Notes: a model not told the origin generated them from the letters alone. DNA of 64,000 bases from an uncultured Lachnospiraceae bacterium (GCA_946552115.1 CAMNRH010000005.1:45730-109729); one strand, 5' to 3'. Numbered from the stretch's first letter, positions 36,178 to 43,531 are shown. Numbers and translations are program-made.

Positions 36178-36605
36178 TCCTCTTTTCCTCCCTGCATTTT
36201 TTGAAGCAATATTTCTGAATACTTATGCTTCCCCGGGACCATGCGGACCAGCTGCCCTTTGGTCAGCCTCCACAGGGTTATCCATTCCTCCGGGTTCGCA
36301 ATCCTTTCTCCCTTTCCTGTCCTCCAGCCGTTCCCGGCCCATTCATCCAGCCGGCTGTGGAACATGCTGCAGATAAACCCGTCATCCAGATAAATCTGTA
36401 TTTCACAGGACTGGTTGAGCCTTTCCAGCGCTTTACTCACTGCCGCAAGCGACGTCTGATGATACGTGCCGGCATGTTCCCCGAAGCCTCCCCTCCGATG
36501 GATCTTCCCGCTCTTTGGGATGCACTCCATCAGATATATGTAATGTCTTCCCGCCGCCTTGCGGTCCGCGTTATCCTGCTGGACATATATGTTTACGTTC
36601 CACAT
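36135..36605 (-). CDS. RNase H-like fold protein
   Basis: 156 residues from the ATG at 36605 (GAGGGGCGGG upstream). NVNIYVQQDNADRK, then ALERLNQSCEIQIYLDDGFI, LDEWAGNGWRTGKGE and EEWITLWRLTKGQLV follow the strand-helix order of RNase HI (the middle strand with IYLD, and GNGW as in RNase H). Acidic residues are present but the full catalytic set cannot be confirmed by eye. It may process RNA primers in the replication module. Confidence 0.6.
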   Translation of the reverse strand: MWNVNIYVQQDNADRKAAGRHYIYLMECIPKSGKIHRRGGFGEHAGTYHQTSLAAVSKALERLNQSCEIQIYLDDGFICSMFHSRLDEWAGNGWRTGKGERIANPEEWITLWRLTKGQLVRMVPGKHKYSEILLQKMQGGKEECMKYLEILTAQRN

Positions 36606-36840
36606 CCTGCCCGCCCCTCTCTTCTGATTTCTGTAATTTCCGTAATTTCCGGTTTCTCCTCCTGACTGTCCGGAGCGTTTCCCCGATGGACAGATAGAGG
36701 AGCGCCCCGTCTGTATCACATCCGCCGTAGGGAGCCCCCAGCGCGGCCATCCCTTTCTTTGCCTCTGCCATCTCGGCCCTCAGCTCTTCCAGCTCCTCAC
36801 ATAAAATCTCCTGTTCAGTCTCACTTAAGTTCAGACGCAT
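36571..36840 (-). CDS. Small coiled-coil protein
   Basis: 89 residues. The N-terminal 35 residues form a clear acidic helix (TEQEILCEELEELRAEMAEA) and the C-terminal half is basic (TVRRRNRKLRKLQK). It overlaps the RNase H-like gene by 35 bases and lies one base after the Rep stop. Not recognised. Confidence 0.6.
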   Translation of the reverse strand: MRLNLSETEQEILCEELEELRAEMAEAKKGMAALGAPYGGCDTDGALLYLSIGETLRTVRRRNRKLRKLQKSEERGGQDVERKHICPAG

Positions 36841-36841
36841 T

Positions 36842-37567
36842 TTAAATCCTCCTGTTGATCCTGATTAATGTATAGTAACGGTATTGATACCCGGTGACCG
36901 GGTTGGTTCCCTCGTGGTAGGACTGCTTGTCCAGGTAGAAGCCTTTCTTTTCCTTTGGCTTTTTCCTCCACTGTGCAAGCCGCTTTTTCTTTGGCTCTTT
37001 CAGGGGCATGTTCCTCGAACTGTTGTATCTTGCCTCCTTAAGCCTCGGGTCCGTCTCCGGGGTTTTGGTGAGGTAAGCGGCCAGCTCGGCGAACTCCCCC
37101 ATCTCATATAAGAGTTTGAAATTCACCGTCCCATGTTCCCAGGCCTCTTTCAGGATAATGTCCGCATCCGGTACCCGGTTGACTACCATGTGGATGTGCC
37201 AGGCCCCCCTGGTCCCTACTTCAATATTCCGGATCCAGCGTAACGGGTACCCCCTCTTTTTATATTCCTTTCGGATATACGTGAGGGCTTTCTTCATATG
37301 CCCGACTGCCGTTCCCATGTCCGGGGGCCTTGCCGGTATCCGGTAGCTAAAGGTGACCAGATAATCATTGACTTTCATGTAGGTCCTTAATTTATGCCTT
37401 GCCTTCCTTTCCCGGTTCCACTGGTTTCTCTTTTTTATCACCTCCGGGGAGGGCTTCTCTCTTTTCCCTCTCTTTTGTCCGGGGGCCCCATACCTCCCGT
37501 CCAGGTATTCATATACCTCTATGGCGTTGTCGAAGAGGTAGGTCAGTCTTTTATATCGTTTCTGCAT
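36842..37567 (-). CDS. HUH-type rolling-circle Rep protein (ORF2/G2P-like)
   Basis: 241 residues from the ATG at 37567 (CAGGAG upstream). YLVTFSYRIPARPPD gives the first strand, GAWHIHMVVNR the HUH-like motif II (His-hydrophobic-His), and GEFAELAAYLTKT the helix with the candidate tyrosine. This is the REP_ORF2-G2P type known from filamentous phages, small plasmids and integrative elements. It would nick one strand at its origin. Basic linker and tail. Start of the plasmid-like module Rep / coiled-coil / RNase H-like / PcfK / DUF7666 / PcfJ. Confidence 0.78.
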   Translation of the reverse strand: MQKRYKRLTYLFDNAIEVYEYLDGRYGAPGQKRGKREKPSPEVIKKRNQWNRERKARHKLRTYMKVNDYLVTFSYRIPARPPDMGTAVGHMKKALTYIRKEYKKRGYPLRWIRNIEVGTRGAWHIHMVVNRVPDADIILKEAWEHGTVNFKLLYEMGEFAELAAYLTKTPETDPRLKEARYNSSRNMPLKEPKKKRLAQWRKKPKEKKGFYLDKQSYHEGTNPVTGYQYRYYTLIRINRRI

Positions 37568-37632
37568 CGTCTCCTGTCCTATCTTTAATATTCTTAACAA
37601 GTTTAGAAAACGGGCGGAAGCCCTGATTTTCC

Positions 37633-37661
37633 TTGACTTTCCGCCCCGCCGATGCTATAAT
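37633..37661 (+). promoter_or_regulatory. Strong sigma-A-like promoter of small RNA
   Basis: TTGACT (37633-37638), 17-base spacer, TATAAT (37656-37661). It faces rightward, away from rep, inside the 165-base gap between rep and the gene before it. Confidence 0.8.
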
Positions 37662-37667
37662 CTATAT

Positions 37668-37733
37668 GTAGAGTGTTTCGGTGGTGCGGAAAGCCACTCA
37701 GCGTATTCGTTGCAGCGAATGCGCTCTTTTTTT
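37668..37733 (+). ncRNA. Small RNA antisense to the rep leader
   Basis: Expected start about 7 bases after TATAAT. The transcript has a small stem GTGG...CCAC and ends in GCGTATTCG-TTGCAG-CGAATGCGC (one G-U pair) with TCTTTTTTT. So it is about 66 nt with a rho-independent end. The leftward rep operon transcript crosses this same stretch as leader of rep, giving perfect complementarity. This is the arrangement of countertranscribed RNAs that limit plasmid Rep synthesis. Confidence 0.7.
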
Positions 37734-37938
37734 ATGTAATTTGTTTTAAAATGTCCTGAATCATGGCGACGCCGGAATCCCCGTCCACATTCGCAACCTT
37801 GTAGCCTCCGGATGCGAACTTCGCATAAACCAACCCGGATTTTTCTATATACTCCAGGGACAGGACGTTATACAGCCCCCGCGTCTCCCTCAGTACCGGT
37901 ATTAATAAATCACAAATTTTCTGCTTATTCTCTGCCAT
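37732..37938 (-). CDS. Small phage protein before rep
   Basis: 68 residues: MAENKQKICDLLIPVLRETR, then GLYNVLSLEYIEKSGLVYAK and GVAMIQDILKQIT. Compact alpha/beta, soluble. Stop at the end of the small RNA's U-run. Not recognised. Confidence 0.6.
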   Translation of the reverse strand: MAENKQKICDLLIPVLRETRGLYNVLSLEYIEKSGLVYAKFASGGYKVANVDGDSGVAMIQDILKQIT

Positions 37939-37960
37939 ACTTGTCCTCCGTAATGTTTTT

Positions 37961-38143
37961 TCACGCTATCGCGGCAATCTCCACATCCCGGAGTTCCCGG
38001 GCCTCCTGCTCCGCCTCTTCCCTCGTTTTCTTGCTGCTTGACCGTAATTCCCCGTCCACGTACCGGATAATCCATACCGGTGGAATTGGATTTTCTCTTC
38101 CTGTTTTTCTGTCTTTCAATGTGATATATTGGCTTCTTTGCAA
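37961..38143 (-). CDS. Small phage protein with TTG start
   Basis: 60 residues: QRSQYITLKDRKTGRENPIP then PVWIIRYVDGELRSSSKKTR and EEAEQEARELRDVEIAAIA. The sequence looks protein-like (a beta hairpin and an amphipathic helix). It starts at TTG within the 3' end of the preceding gene. Alternative frame at 37902-38150 looks less natural. Confidence 0.45.
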   Translation of the reverse strand: MQRSQYITLKDRKTGRENPIPPVWIIRYVDGELRSSSKKTREEAEQEARELRDVEIAAIA

Positions 38144-38409
38144 ACGACATGCAGAAGCCCCTCCTCCACTAAATACTCTCTCGCTTCCGCCATCGTAAAA
38201 TCAGGAATGTTCTTCCTTAGGTTTTTATTCTTCAGCCATTTGCGGTACTTCTGGTAATCCGCAAATACCTCTATACTGACAAGGTTTTCTAAAATGGCAT
38301 ACTGGTTATAGCGTTTCCCTATTTCCCCCTCAATCTCCTCCACGCGCTTATAGACTGTCGGTGGTGATATTCCAAATATTCTTGATATGGCTGCTTTATT
38401 TGCGTACAT
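38116..38409 (-). CDS. HTH protein
   Basis: 97 residues. The N-terminus ANKAAISRIFGISPPTVYKR is a helix-turn-helix; then KRYNQYAILENLVSIEVFA and an arginine/lysine-rich helix. GGAGGA lies before the ATG. Small DNA-binding protein, perhaps a regulator of the replication genes. Confidence 0.65.
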   Translation of the reverse strand: MYANKAAISRIFGISPPTVYKRVEEIEGEIGKRYNQYAILENLVSIEVFADYQKYRKWLKNKNLRKNIPDFTMAEAREYLVEEGLLHVVCKEANISH

Positions 38410-38463
38410 AATATCCTCCTTTGTTTCCCCGCCAAAACAGCAGGGAAGATTTTTAGAAATGCT

Positions 38464-38658
38464 TTAAAAAGACTTTTTATCCGCACGTTGAACAACTGCA
38501 TATTCTCCTACAACATTTTTCGTTCGTTCAAGCACGATCTTCGCCTCGTCGGGGCTTAATTTTTCATCAGCAAACTTGTTTATTATGTGTTTTACAAGTT
38601 CGCTGATTTTATCTCCACTAAATATAGTTCCATTATCCATCAGGACATCCTGATTCAT
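38464..38658 (-). CDS. Small early phage protein
   Basis: 64 residues: MNQDVLMDNGTIFSGDKISE then LVKHIINKFADEKLSPDEAK and IVLERTKNVVGEYA. Helical, with a GGTGAG site upstream. Not recognised. Confidence 0.55.
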   Translation of the reverse strand: MNQDVLMDNGTIFSGDKISELVKHIINKFADEKLSPDEAKIVLERTKNVVGEYAVVQRADKKSF

Positions 38659-38719
38659 AACTCATCTCACCTTTCTTATAGTACTGTTTCATTTGATTCT
38701 CCTGAAAAAGGAGATTTCG

Positions 38720-38881
38720 CTAAGCGGATATAATTGACCATAAAATTAACAAAATATATCCGACTATGTTTCCAAGAATTGCGCTTACTATCCACTGGTT
38801 TGACCTTGTGTTTTTCCAGTGGAATTTTTTAAGTATTCTTTCACACCCTTTTGTCAGCAATTCGTCCATCTTTTTCAGCAC
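38720..38881 (-). CDS. Small membrane protein, 53 residues
   Basis: GTG start at 38881 with AGGAGG 8 bases upstream. Basic N-terminal helix (LKKMDELLTKGCERILKKFH) and one membrane segment at about 30-51 (WIVSAILGNIVGYILLILWS). A small single-span membrane protein of the early operon; function unknown. Confidence 0.6.
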   Translation of the reverse strand: MLKKMDELLTKGCERILKKFHWKNTRSNQWIVSAILGNIVGYILLILWSIISA

Positions 38882-38899
38882 ATATACCACCTCCTGTAC

Positions 38900-39052
38900 G
38901 TTAAACGATTAATTTTCAAGGGACATGAATTCCTTGCAAATATAAGAAACGATTCTGTGTGGAAAAAAGCCCTTTCCAAAGGAGCTGGTGCTTCTCTTCC
39001 TATCCTCATTGAACTCGCAAAAGAATTTGCGCTTAAACAATTCCTCGGTTAA
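38900..39052 (+). pseudogene. 3' remnant of a DUF2513-like gene
   Basis: Open stretch VKRLIFKGHEFLANIRND, WKKALSKGAGASLPILIEL, AKEFALKQFLG then stop, on the plus strand, opposite to all neighbours. 'GHEFLxNIR' followed by a helical C-terminus matches the end of DUF2513 phage proteins. There is no start or ribosome site. It is a truncated leftover. Confidence 0.5.
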
Positions 39053-39228
39053 GGATGTTTAACAAGCATTTTGATTGAAAGTTCTGCAGCGCCTGGCAAA
39101 GCGGAACTTTCAATGCGATAATTCTCTACATGATGCAGCTTCTTATCATCCAAGTAAATATCCCATCCACTTTCATTTTCTTTCATGGTTAAATGTATTA
39201 AATCATCCGCCCCTATACTTCCGAACAT
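39049..39228 (-). CDS. Small phage protein, 59 residues
   Basis: MFGSIGADDLIHLTMKENES then GWDIYLDDKKLHHVENYRIE and SSALPGAAELSIKMLVKHP. The start at 39228 fits the family start and has GGAGGG 12 bases upstream; a GTG at 39285 lacks a site. Common small protein of Firmicutes prophages, function unknown. Confidence 0.6.
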   Translation of the reverse strand: MFGSIGADDLIHLTMKENESGWDIYLDDKKLHHVENYRIESSALPGAAELSIKMLVKHP

Positions 39229-39354
39229 CTTCTTGTTTCTCCCTCCTATCCTGCTGCCCGTTTTCGTTCTGCCTCTTTTTGACACATCAGAAGAGTGTTA
39301 GCATCTCTCGTAAGTAAAAAATATCGGGCAAATCAATTTGCTTCAAAATTTAAA

Positions 39355-39373
39355 ACTTACGTATTTCGTAAGT
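39355..39373. promoter_or_regulatory. Operator-like palindrome 1
   Basis: ACTTACG-TATTT-CGTAAGT at the 3' end of the 81-residue regulator gene. Same half-site and spacing as 39619-39635; a single half-site CGTAAGTA lies at 39309. Confidence 0.6.
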
Positions 39374-39602
39374 CTAAGCTAAAAAAAATTGCTCCCGCTC
39401 TTTCTGGGGGAATATGTAAAGCTGACATCAATTTTTCGATTACAGTCGTTGACGGCTTAACATCTTCATTGATAACCTTTGATAAAGTATTTCTATCTAC
39501 TGCTGATGCGGCTGATAAATCAATTATTTTGTCAAGATTTTGCTCTACCATAATTTTCTTTAACTCAACAATATCAACTCTATATTTCTGTGTCTTTCTC
39601 AA
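39357..39602 (-). CDS. Cro-like XRE regulator, first gene of the lytic operon
   Basis: 81 residues from TTG at 39602 (AAAGGAG upstream). LKKIMVEQNLDKIIDLSAASAV... with DRNTLSKVINEDVKPSTTVI EK is one helix-turn-helix of XRE type. Divergent to the CI-like gene, with operators in between, so it is the likely Cro partner in the lysis-lysogeny switch. Confidence 0.75.
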   Translation of the reverse strand: MRKTQKYRVDIVELKKIMVEQNLDKIIDLSAASAVDRNTLSKVINEDVKPSTTVIEKLMSALHIPPERAGAIFFSLDLRNT

Positions 39603-39618
39603 TTATCTCATCTCCTTT

Positions 39619-39635
39619 CTTACGCATTTCGTAAG
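39619..39635. promoter_or_regulatory. Operator-like palindrome 2 at the start of the lytic transcript
   Basis: CTTACG-CATTT-CGTAAG, a perfect inverted repeat just downstream of the -10 of the leftward promoter (39639-39667). A repressor bound here would block the lytic operon. Confidence 0.7.
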
Positions 39636-39638
39636 TTT

Positions 39639-39667
39639 ATGATAACATTGTCTATTTTATATGTCAA
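39639..39667 (-). promoter_or_regulatory. Leftward early promoter
   Basis: TTGACA (39667-39662), 17-base spacer, TATCAT (39644-39639). Drives the Cro-like gene and, through it, the early leftward genes. Confidence 0.75.
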
Positions 39668-39716
39668 TATATTTTTGCAAAAACCGTAAGTTTTTTGTTT
39701 TAGTGCATAATATCTA

Positions 39717-39745
39717 TTGCATTTCGCGTAAGAATATGTTATTTT
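39717..39745 (+). promoter_or_regulatory. Candidate CI promoter with operator in its spacer
   Basis: TTGCAT, 17-base spacer, TATTTT. The spacer holds ATTTCGCGTAAG (39721-39732), a variant of the CTTACG half-site. The -10 is weak, so the promoter call is tentative. A further half-site CGTAAG lies at 39685. Confidence 0.4.
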
Positions 39746-39775
39746 TTATTTAGGTTCAAGAGAGGAAGTGACAGA

Positions 39776-40411
39776 ATGGCTATTTGGAATGAACGAATAC
39801 ATGAGAGAAGAACCGAAAAAGGAATCACTTTAGCGCAAGTCGCTGATAGGTTAGGTGTAACAGAAGCTACAGCACAAAGATATGAACGTGGAAATATCAA
39901 AAACATTCCTTATGAGCATATGTGTGCTTATGGCGAAATGCTCCATTGCTCACCTGCCTATCTAATGGGATGGGAAGAAAGTTTGTCAGAAGCAATTGAT
40001 AACATATACCCCATAGAACTTAAACGTTTCCCTTTGCTTGGAGAAATAGCTTGTGGAATACCAAAATATACTAATGAGGATAGGGAGAGTTACATCATGG
40101 CAGGAACGGATATTAAGGCAGATTTTTGCTTAAGAGCCTCCGGTGACAGCATGATAAACGCTAGAATCTTAGATGGAGACATTGTATTTGTACGGAAACA
40201 GGATATGGTTGAAAATGGGGAGATTGCGGCTGTTGTAGTGAATAACGAAAGCGAAGCTACACTTAAAAGAGTATTTTATTATAAGGAACAGTCTTTGCTG
40301 ATTCTCCGGCCGGAGAATCCGACATATAAGGAGCAAAGATATACTAATGAACAATTAAATGAAGTGCACATCCTTGGAAAGGCTATAGCTTTTCAAAGTG
40401 ACGTGAAATAA
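39776..40411 (+). CDS. CI-like prophage repressor (HTH + S24 peptidase)
   Basis: 211 residues. N-terminal XRE helix-turn-helix (ITLAQVADRLGVTEATAQRY). C-terminal LexA/CI-like S24 domain with a cleavage pair Cys93-Gly94 (EIACGIP), the serine in SGDSM (Ser125) and the lysine in ATLKRV (Lys164). It keeps the prophage silent and cleaves itself after RecA activation. GAGGAAG lies before the ATG. Confidence 0.92.
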   Translation: MAIWNERIHERRTEKGITLAQVADRLGVTEATAQRYERGNIKNIPYEHMCAYGEMLHCSPAYLMGWEESLSEAIDNIYPIELKRFPLLGEIACGIPKYTNEDRESYIMAGTDIKADFCLRASGDSMINARILDGDIVFVRKQDMVENGEIAAVVVNNESEATLKRVFYYKEQSLLILRPENPTYKEQRYTNEQLNEVHILGKAIAFQSDVK

Positions 40412-40466
40412 AAACCTTTAAAAAAAACGTCAGATTAGCAAACTGATGTTTTGTTTAGGGGGATAT

Positions 40467-41309
40467 ATGAGTGTTCAAAAGATAATCAAATTCTATAAAT
40501 TTGTACCACAACCAAGTTTTCTTAATGTTGGTTTATCTGAAAATCATACTTTAGCATTATTAAAAAAAGTGCTTAAAAGCGGTGAATCATATGGTCATCA
40601 ATTTGAAAAGACTAATTATACTTTTGACATTCTGGAGATTGGAGAAGACTATGTTTTTGCAACCTGCGCAAAAGAAAACGAATTAAAATATACCAATTTC
40701 TGGCAGATTAGAAACAAAGAAACTAATCAAACTAAACCGTATATTATTGAAGAACCGGAAAAGCAATTAGAAGTTTATACGTATTTTTATATAGATTGCG
40801 TAAAAAACAAAATGGCAGTTATTCAGCAAAAAAGCATTTCAAAAATACATGAAATATTATATAATTTTTTATATACTAAATCTGGCAATATGTTGGATAT
40901 ATTTATTGCTCCAGAAAGAATAAAAGATGTTAAAAAAGCCGCCAAAAAATTAAAGAAAGCAAATAGATTAAAGATATCATTCGCCCCCGGAAAATCTAAA
41001 GATAACATTCAATCATTGGCAAAATCTTTAGGAAATTTTGAATATGAATCTTATGTAGTAGACATAAAATTAGTACAATCAAAAAACAACAATTATATTG
41101 ATAGTATTGCAGAACTATCCGACGATGAGAAGAAAAATTTTAATAATATAATGCTTATAGGAAAAAATGAATTTGGATTGGAAGAAACAATAAATTTTTT
41201 TGAATCTTTCTATTCAAAAAATATACCATTTGAATTGACTGATGATTATGCTCTAAATATTCAATATATTAAAGATAAATTAGCAAATTCTTTTAATGAT
41301 ATTGAATAA
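40467..41309 (+). CDS. Unrecognised soluble protein in the lysogeny operon
   Basis: 280 residues from ATG 40467, with AGGGGG 6 bases upstream. AT-rich, mixed alpha/beta: FKFVPQPSF-like start (KIIKFYKFVPQPSFLNV), FDILEIGEDYVFATCAKENE, VYTYFYIDCVKNKMAVIQ and a Lys-rich segment VKKAAKKLKKANRLKISFAP. No catalytic motif I can name. It follows the repressor by 55 bases and precedes a four-TM protein, a place typical for superinfection-exclusion genes. The pairing (cytosolic plus four-TM) recalls Kiwa in layout only; I see no sequence support for that family. Confidence 0.6.
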   Translation: MSVQKIIKFYKFVPQPSFLNVGLSENHTLALLKKVLKSGESYGHQFEKTNYTFDILEIGEDYVFATCAKENELKYTNFWQIRNKETNQTKPYIIEEPEKQLEVYTYFYIDCVKNKMAVIQQKSISKIHEILYNFLYTKSGNMLDIFIAPERIKDVKKAAKKLKKANRLKISFAPGKSKDNIQSLAKSLGNFEYESYVVDIKLVQSKNNNYIDSIAELSDDEKKNFNNIMLIGKNEFGLEETINFFESFYSKNIPFELTDDYALNIQYIKDKLANSFNDIE

Positions 41310-41342
41310 ATTCTTTACTGTTTTTGCAAAGGAAGTGATAAT

Positions 41343-41756
41343 ATGTTTACAAAAATTAAAAGCAACATAAAGTATTATTCATTTATCATTTTCCCATTAC
41401 TATCATGCATTATGTGTTTATGCATAAATAAGTTTACAAAAATTTTCAATGTAAATGATACTAAAATTCAGATATTAGTTTCTGTCTCTGCTTCATTTAT
41501 TGGTGTTTTATTAACTATTTTAACAATATATTTAGCAGTTCCAAAAAATGAACACCAACTTGAAAAATTTAGAGATTCTTTCCATGAGCAAATTTATATT
41601 CGTAATATTATTATGGGAATCATTATGTTTTTTCTAGCAATATTTACTTGGTTTTTCGGAGATAGTAATAGTATATCTTCCATTATGTTTTTGTCTGGAA
41701 CTACTAATATTGCAATATCTATGTACTATACATTTTCTTTAATTAAGTTATTATAA
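41343..41756 (+). CDS. Four-TM membrane protein, partner of the gene before
   Basis: 137 residues with four hydrophobic segments: about 13-29 (FIIFPLLSCIMCLCI), 43-63 (ILVSVSASFIGVLLTILTIY), 86-106 (IIMGIIMFFLAIFTWFFG) and 112-136 (SIMFLSGTTNIAISMYYTF). GGAAGTGATA precedes the ATG. 33 bases behind the soluble partner, same strand, same AT-rich composition. Function unknown. Confidence 0.65.
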   Translation: MFTKIKSNIKYYSFIIFPLLSCIMCLCINKFTKIFNVNDTKIQILVSVSASFIGVLLTILTIYLAVPKNEHQLEKFRDSFHEQIYIRNIIMGIIMFFLAIFTWFFGDSNSISSIMFLSGTTNIAISMYYTFSLIKLL

Positions 41757-41939
41757 AACAAAGTGATATTTTTTTGTTGATTTTTAGACGTAATGAGACT
41801 TTAAAATCAAGCTTAGAGTTTAAAAATAGACTGATTAAAAATCACAACTATCACCTCCAACTGTCCCCCCTTGTTAATATTTGCGTAATTATTTGTATAT
41901 TTTTCCTCTTATAAATAAAGACACATGAACGCAAAAAAA

Positions 41940-41951
41940 CTTACGCGAAAT
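41940..41951. promoter_or_regulatory. CTTACGCGAAAT, inverted copy of the CI-promoter operator
   Basis: Exact reverse complement of ATTTCGCGTAAG at 39721-39732. The two bracket the repressor and its two following genes. It lies about 100 bases before the secreted-protein gene, so the repressor may also act here. Confidence 0.5.
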
Positions 41952-41960
41952 TGGGAAATC

Positions 41961-41984
41961 GTCCCAGATATGGGACTCTTTTTA
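41961..41984 (+). terminator. Hairpin GTCCCA-GATA-TGGGAC with U-run
   Basis: Perfect 6-bp stem, 4-base loop, followed by TCTTTTTAT. It can end the repressor-membrane protein transcript. Its 16 bases are the reverse complement of 43614-43629, so it may be an operator instead or as well. The rest of the 41757-42052 gap shows only an AT-rich stretch with a TATAAT at 42019-42024 and no good -35. Confidence 0.55.
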
Positions 41985-42052
41985 TAGGGGCGGATTAAAG
42001 CGCTTGTGCGTTTTAATATATAATCAAATTTCTATTCAAAGGAAGAGAGGGA

Positions 42053-42670
42053 ATGAATATGAAAAAGAAATTATGTCACTTATTAATCGCTGCATTGATT
42101 TTTTCCTGCATCCCGGCAATCAATTCTGAGGCCACATCGAAAAAAACACAGGTAAACTCCGCAGCAAAAGGGTTCTTTAACGCCACAAAAAAGTTTAATG
42201 CTACCGGAATGAACAAATATGTAAAATCCTGGGGAAAATATAGCAAACCAAACGATTTCAATAAATACCCCTATATGAAAAAATACTTTAAATGGGCGAA
42301 CAAGAAACTTTCTTATAAAATTCTTTCCACAAAAGTATCTGGAAAAACAGCAAAGGTAAAAGTCCGTGTTAAATATACAAATTCAAAGGATTTTACGGAT
42401 ACTGCAGTAGGTCTTATAATGCTAGACCTGTTAGGACGGGAAAATAGTGATAAACTTAGCGATAAACAGCTAACAAAAATTAGCAATAAATATTCTAAAA
42501 TTGCTTACTTAAACGCCATTCAAAGTAAACGAAAATACAAAACAGAAACTATTACTATCACATTTGGTAAGTATGGAAAGAATTGGAAAATAAAAAAGAT
42601 GTCTAAAAAACTGGAAAATATTATTTATGCTAACTACCCTTACTGTGCGGAGCATTTCTGGGATGAATAG
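42053..42670 (+). CDS. Secreted cargo protein
   Basis: 205 residues. Signal peptide: basic MNMKKK, hydrophobic HLLIAALIFSCIPAI, cleavage near NSEA. The mature part is very basic and has FFNATKKFNATGMNKYVKSW, then VKVRVKYTNSKDFTDTAVG, similar in shape to the NTF2-like DUF4878/DUF5105 domains of clostridial secreted proteins. GGAAGAGAGG precedes the start. It and the next gene form an exported pair, probably lysogenic conversion. Confidence 0.65.
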   Translation: MNMKKKLCHLLIAALIFSCIPAINSEATSKKTQVNSAAKGFFNATKKFNATGMNKYVKSWGKYSKPNDFNKYPYMKKYFKWANKKLSYKILSTKVSGKTAKVKVRVKYTNSKDFTDTAVGLIMLDLLGRENSDKLSDKQLTKISNKYSKIAYLNAIQSKRKYKTETITITFGKYGKNWKIKKMSKKLENIIYANYPYCAEHFWDE

Positions 42671-42709
42671 AAACATATCTTTAATTTTGAGAGAAAAGAG
42701 GAAAAAATT

Positions 42710-43531
42710 ATGAAGCACAAATTAAGCGCAATATTAATCGTAACTATTTTATCTTTACCTTTATTTGCATGTAGCGAAGAACCTGAAAGCTCAGAGCCTC
42801 AAGAGAAAGTATACGTAAAAGAAGATGAAATCAAAGATGTATTTTCATCACCTGATAAATATGAAGGAAAATATATAAAATTATCGGGAAAAGTGTTCAC
42901 TGAGCCTGAAAAAGATGGTGATGATTATGCTCTTCAAGCTTGGAACAACCCACAAAACTCAGAAAATGATTTCGTAGTACACTATACCGGAAAAGATGAT
43001 TTAAAAGTTGATGATTATATCGTAGTAGATGGAAAAATTACAGGTGAGTTTGAGGGGGAAAATTTTTTCGGAAGCTCTTTAACATGTCCGCTTATTGATG
43101 CTGAATCTATAGAGGTTCAGTCGTATATAGATGCGATTGTCCCCACATTAAAAGAAATTACACCAAACATTTCTAATGAACAGCACGATTTAACCATAAC
43201 CATCGACAAAGTTGAATACGCTGAGATTGAAACCCGTGTATATTTAACTGTAACTAATAACGGAAATGATAACGTAGGTTATGGCGTCTATAGCACCAGA
43301 ATTGTCCAAGACGGGAAGCAGATTGAACAAGACCAGTCCAGCTCATCCAGTTATGAGGGAAACTATGAAGAGCTAAGTTATGACCTTATTGCTGGCGCTT
43401 CTACCTCCGGAGTTCTTGTATTTCCAAGTATAGACCAGACAAAAGACTTTAAAATCGTTGTTCCTGATATATATAGTGATAATTATGAATTAGAATTTGA
43501 AGATTTTTCATTTGATATAAGTGCTAATTAA
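42710..43531 (+). CDS. Cargo lipoprotein with OB-fold-like domain
   Basis: 273 residues. Lipobox LPLFAC (Cys21) after a basic start. About residues 35-135 have VFSSPDKYEGKYIKLSGKVF and DDYIVVDGKITGEF, an OB-fold pattern of surface proteins. About 140-270 (HDLTITIDKVEYAEIETRVY, VTNNGNDNVGYGVYSTRIV) resemble a DUF4352/DUF5067-like beta-sandwich. Membrane-anchored outside; may block adsorption or DNA entry of related phages (inferred). Confidence 0.7.
   Translation: MKHKLSAILIVTILSLPLFACSEEPESSEPQEKVYVKEDEIKDVFSSPDKYEGKYIKLSGKVFTEPEKDGDDYALQAWNNPQNSENDFVVHYTGKDDLKVDDYIVVDGKITGEFEGENFFGSSLTCPLIDAESIEVQSYIDAIVPTLKEITPNISNEQHDLTITIDKVEYAEIETRVYLTVTNNGNDNVGYGVYSTRIVQDGKQIEQDQSSSSSYEGNYEELSYDLIAGASTSGVLVFPSIDQTKDFKIVVPDIYSDNYELEFEDFSFDISAN

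Noticed and set aside
37621..37733. Rep origin (double-strand origin) in the gap before rep
   Set aside because: No recognisable nick-site motif; the visible hairpin is better explained as the terminator of the small RNA.
37902..38150. An 82-codon frame beginning at an ATG after GAGGGG
   Set aside because: The text is Arg/Gly-rich and unnatural, while the TTG-started 60-residue frame in the same place reads like a protein. Not fully excluded.
41820..42000. Possible CRISPR-like or repeat array in the AT-rich gap
   Set aside because: No regularly spaced repeat; only single palindromes. No CRISPR array was seen anywhere in the window.
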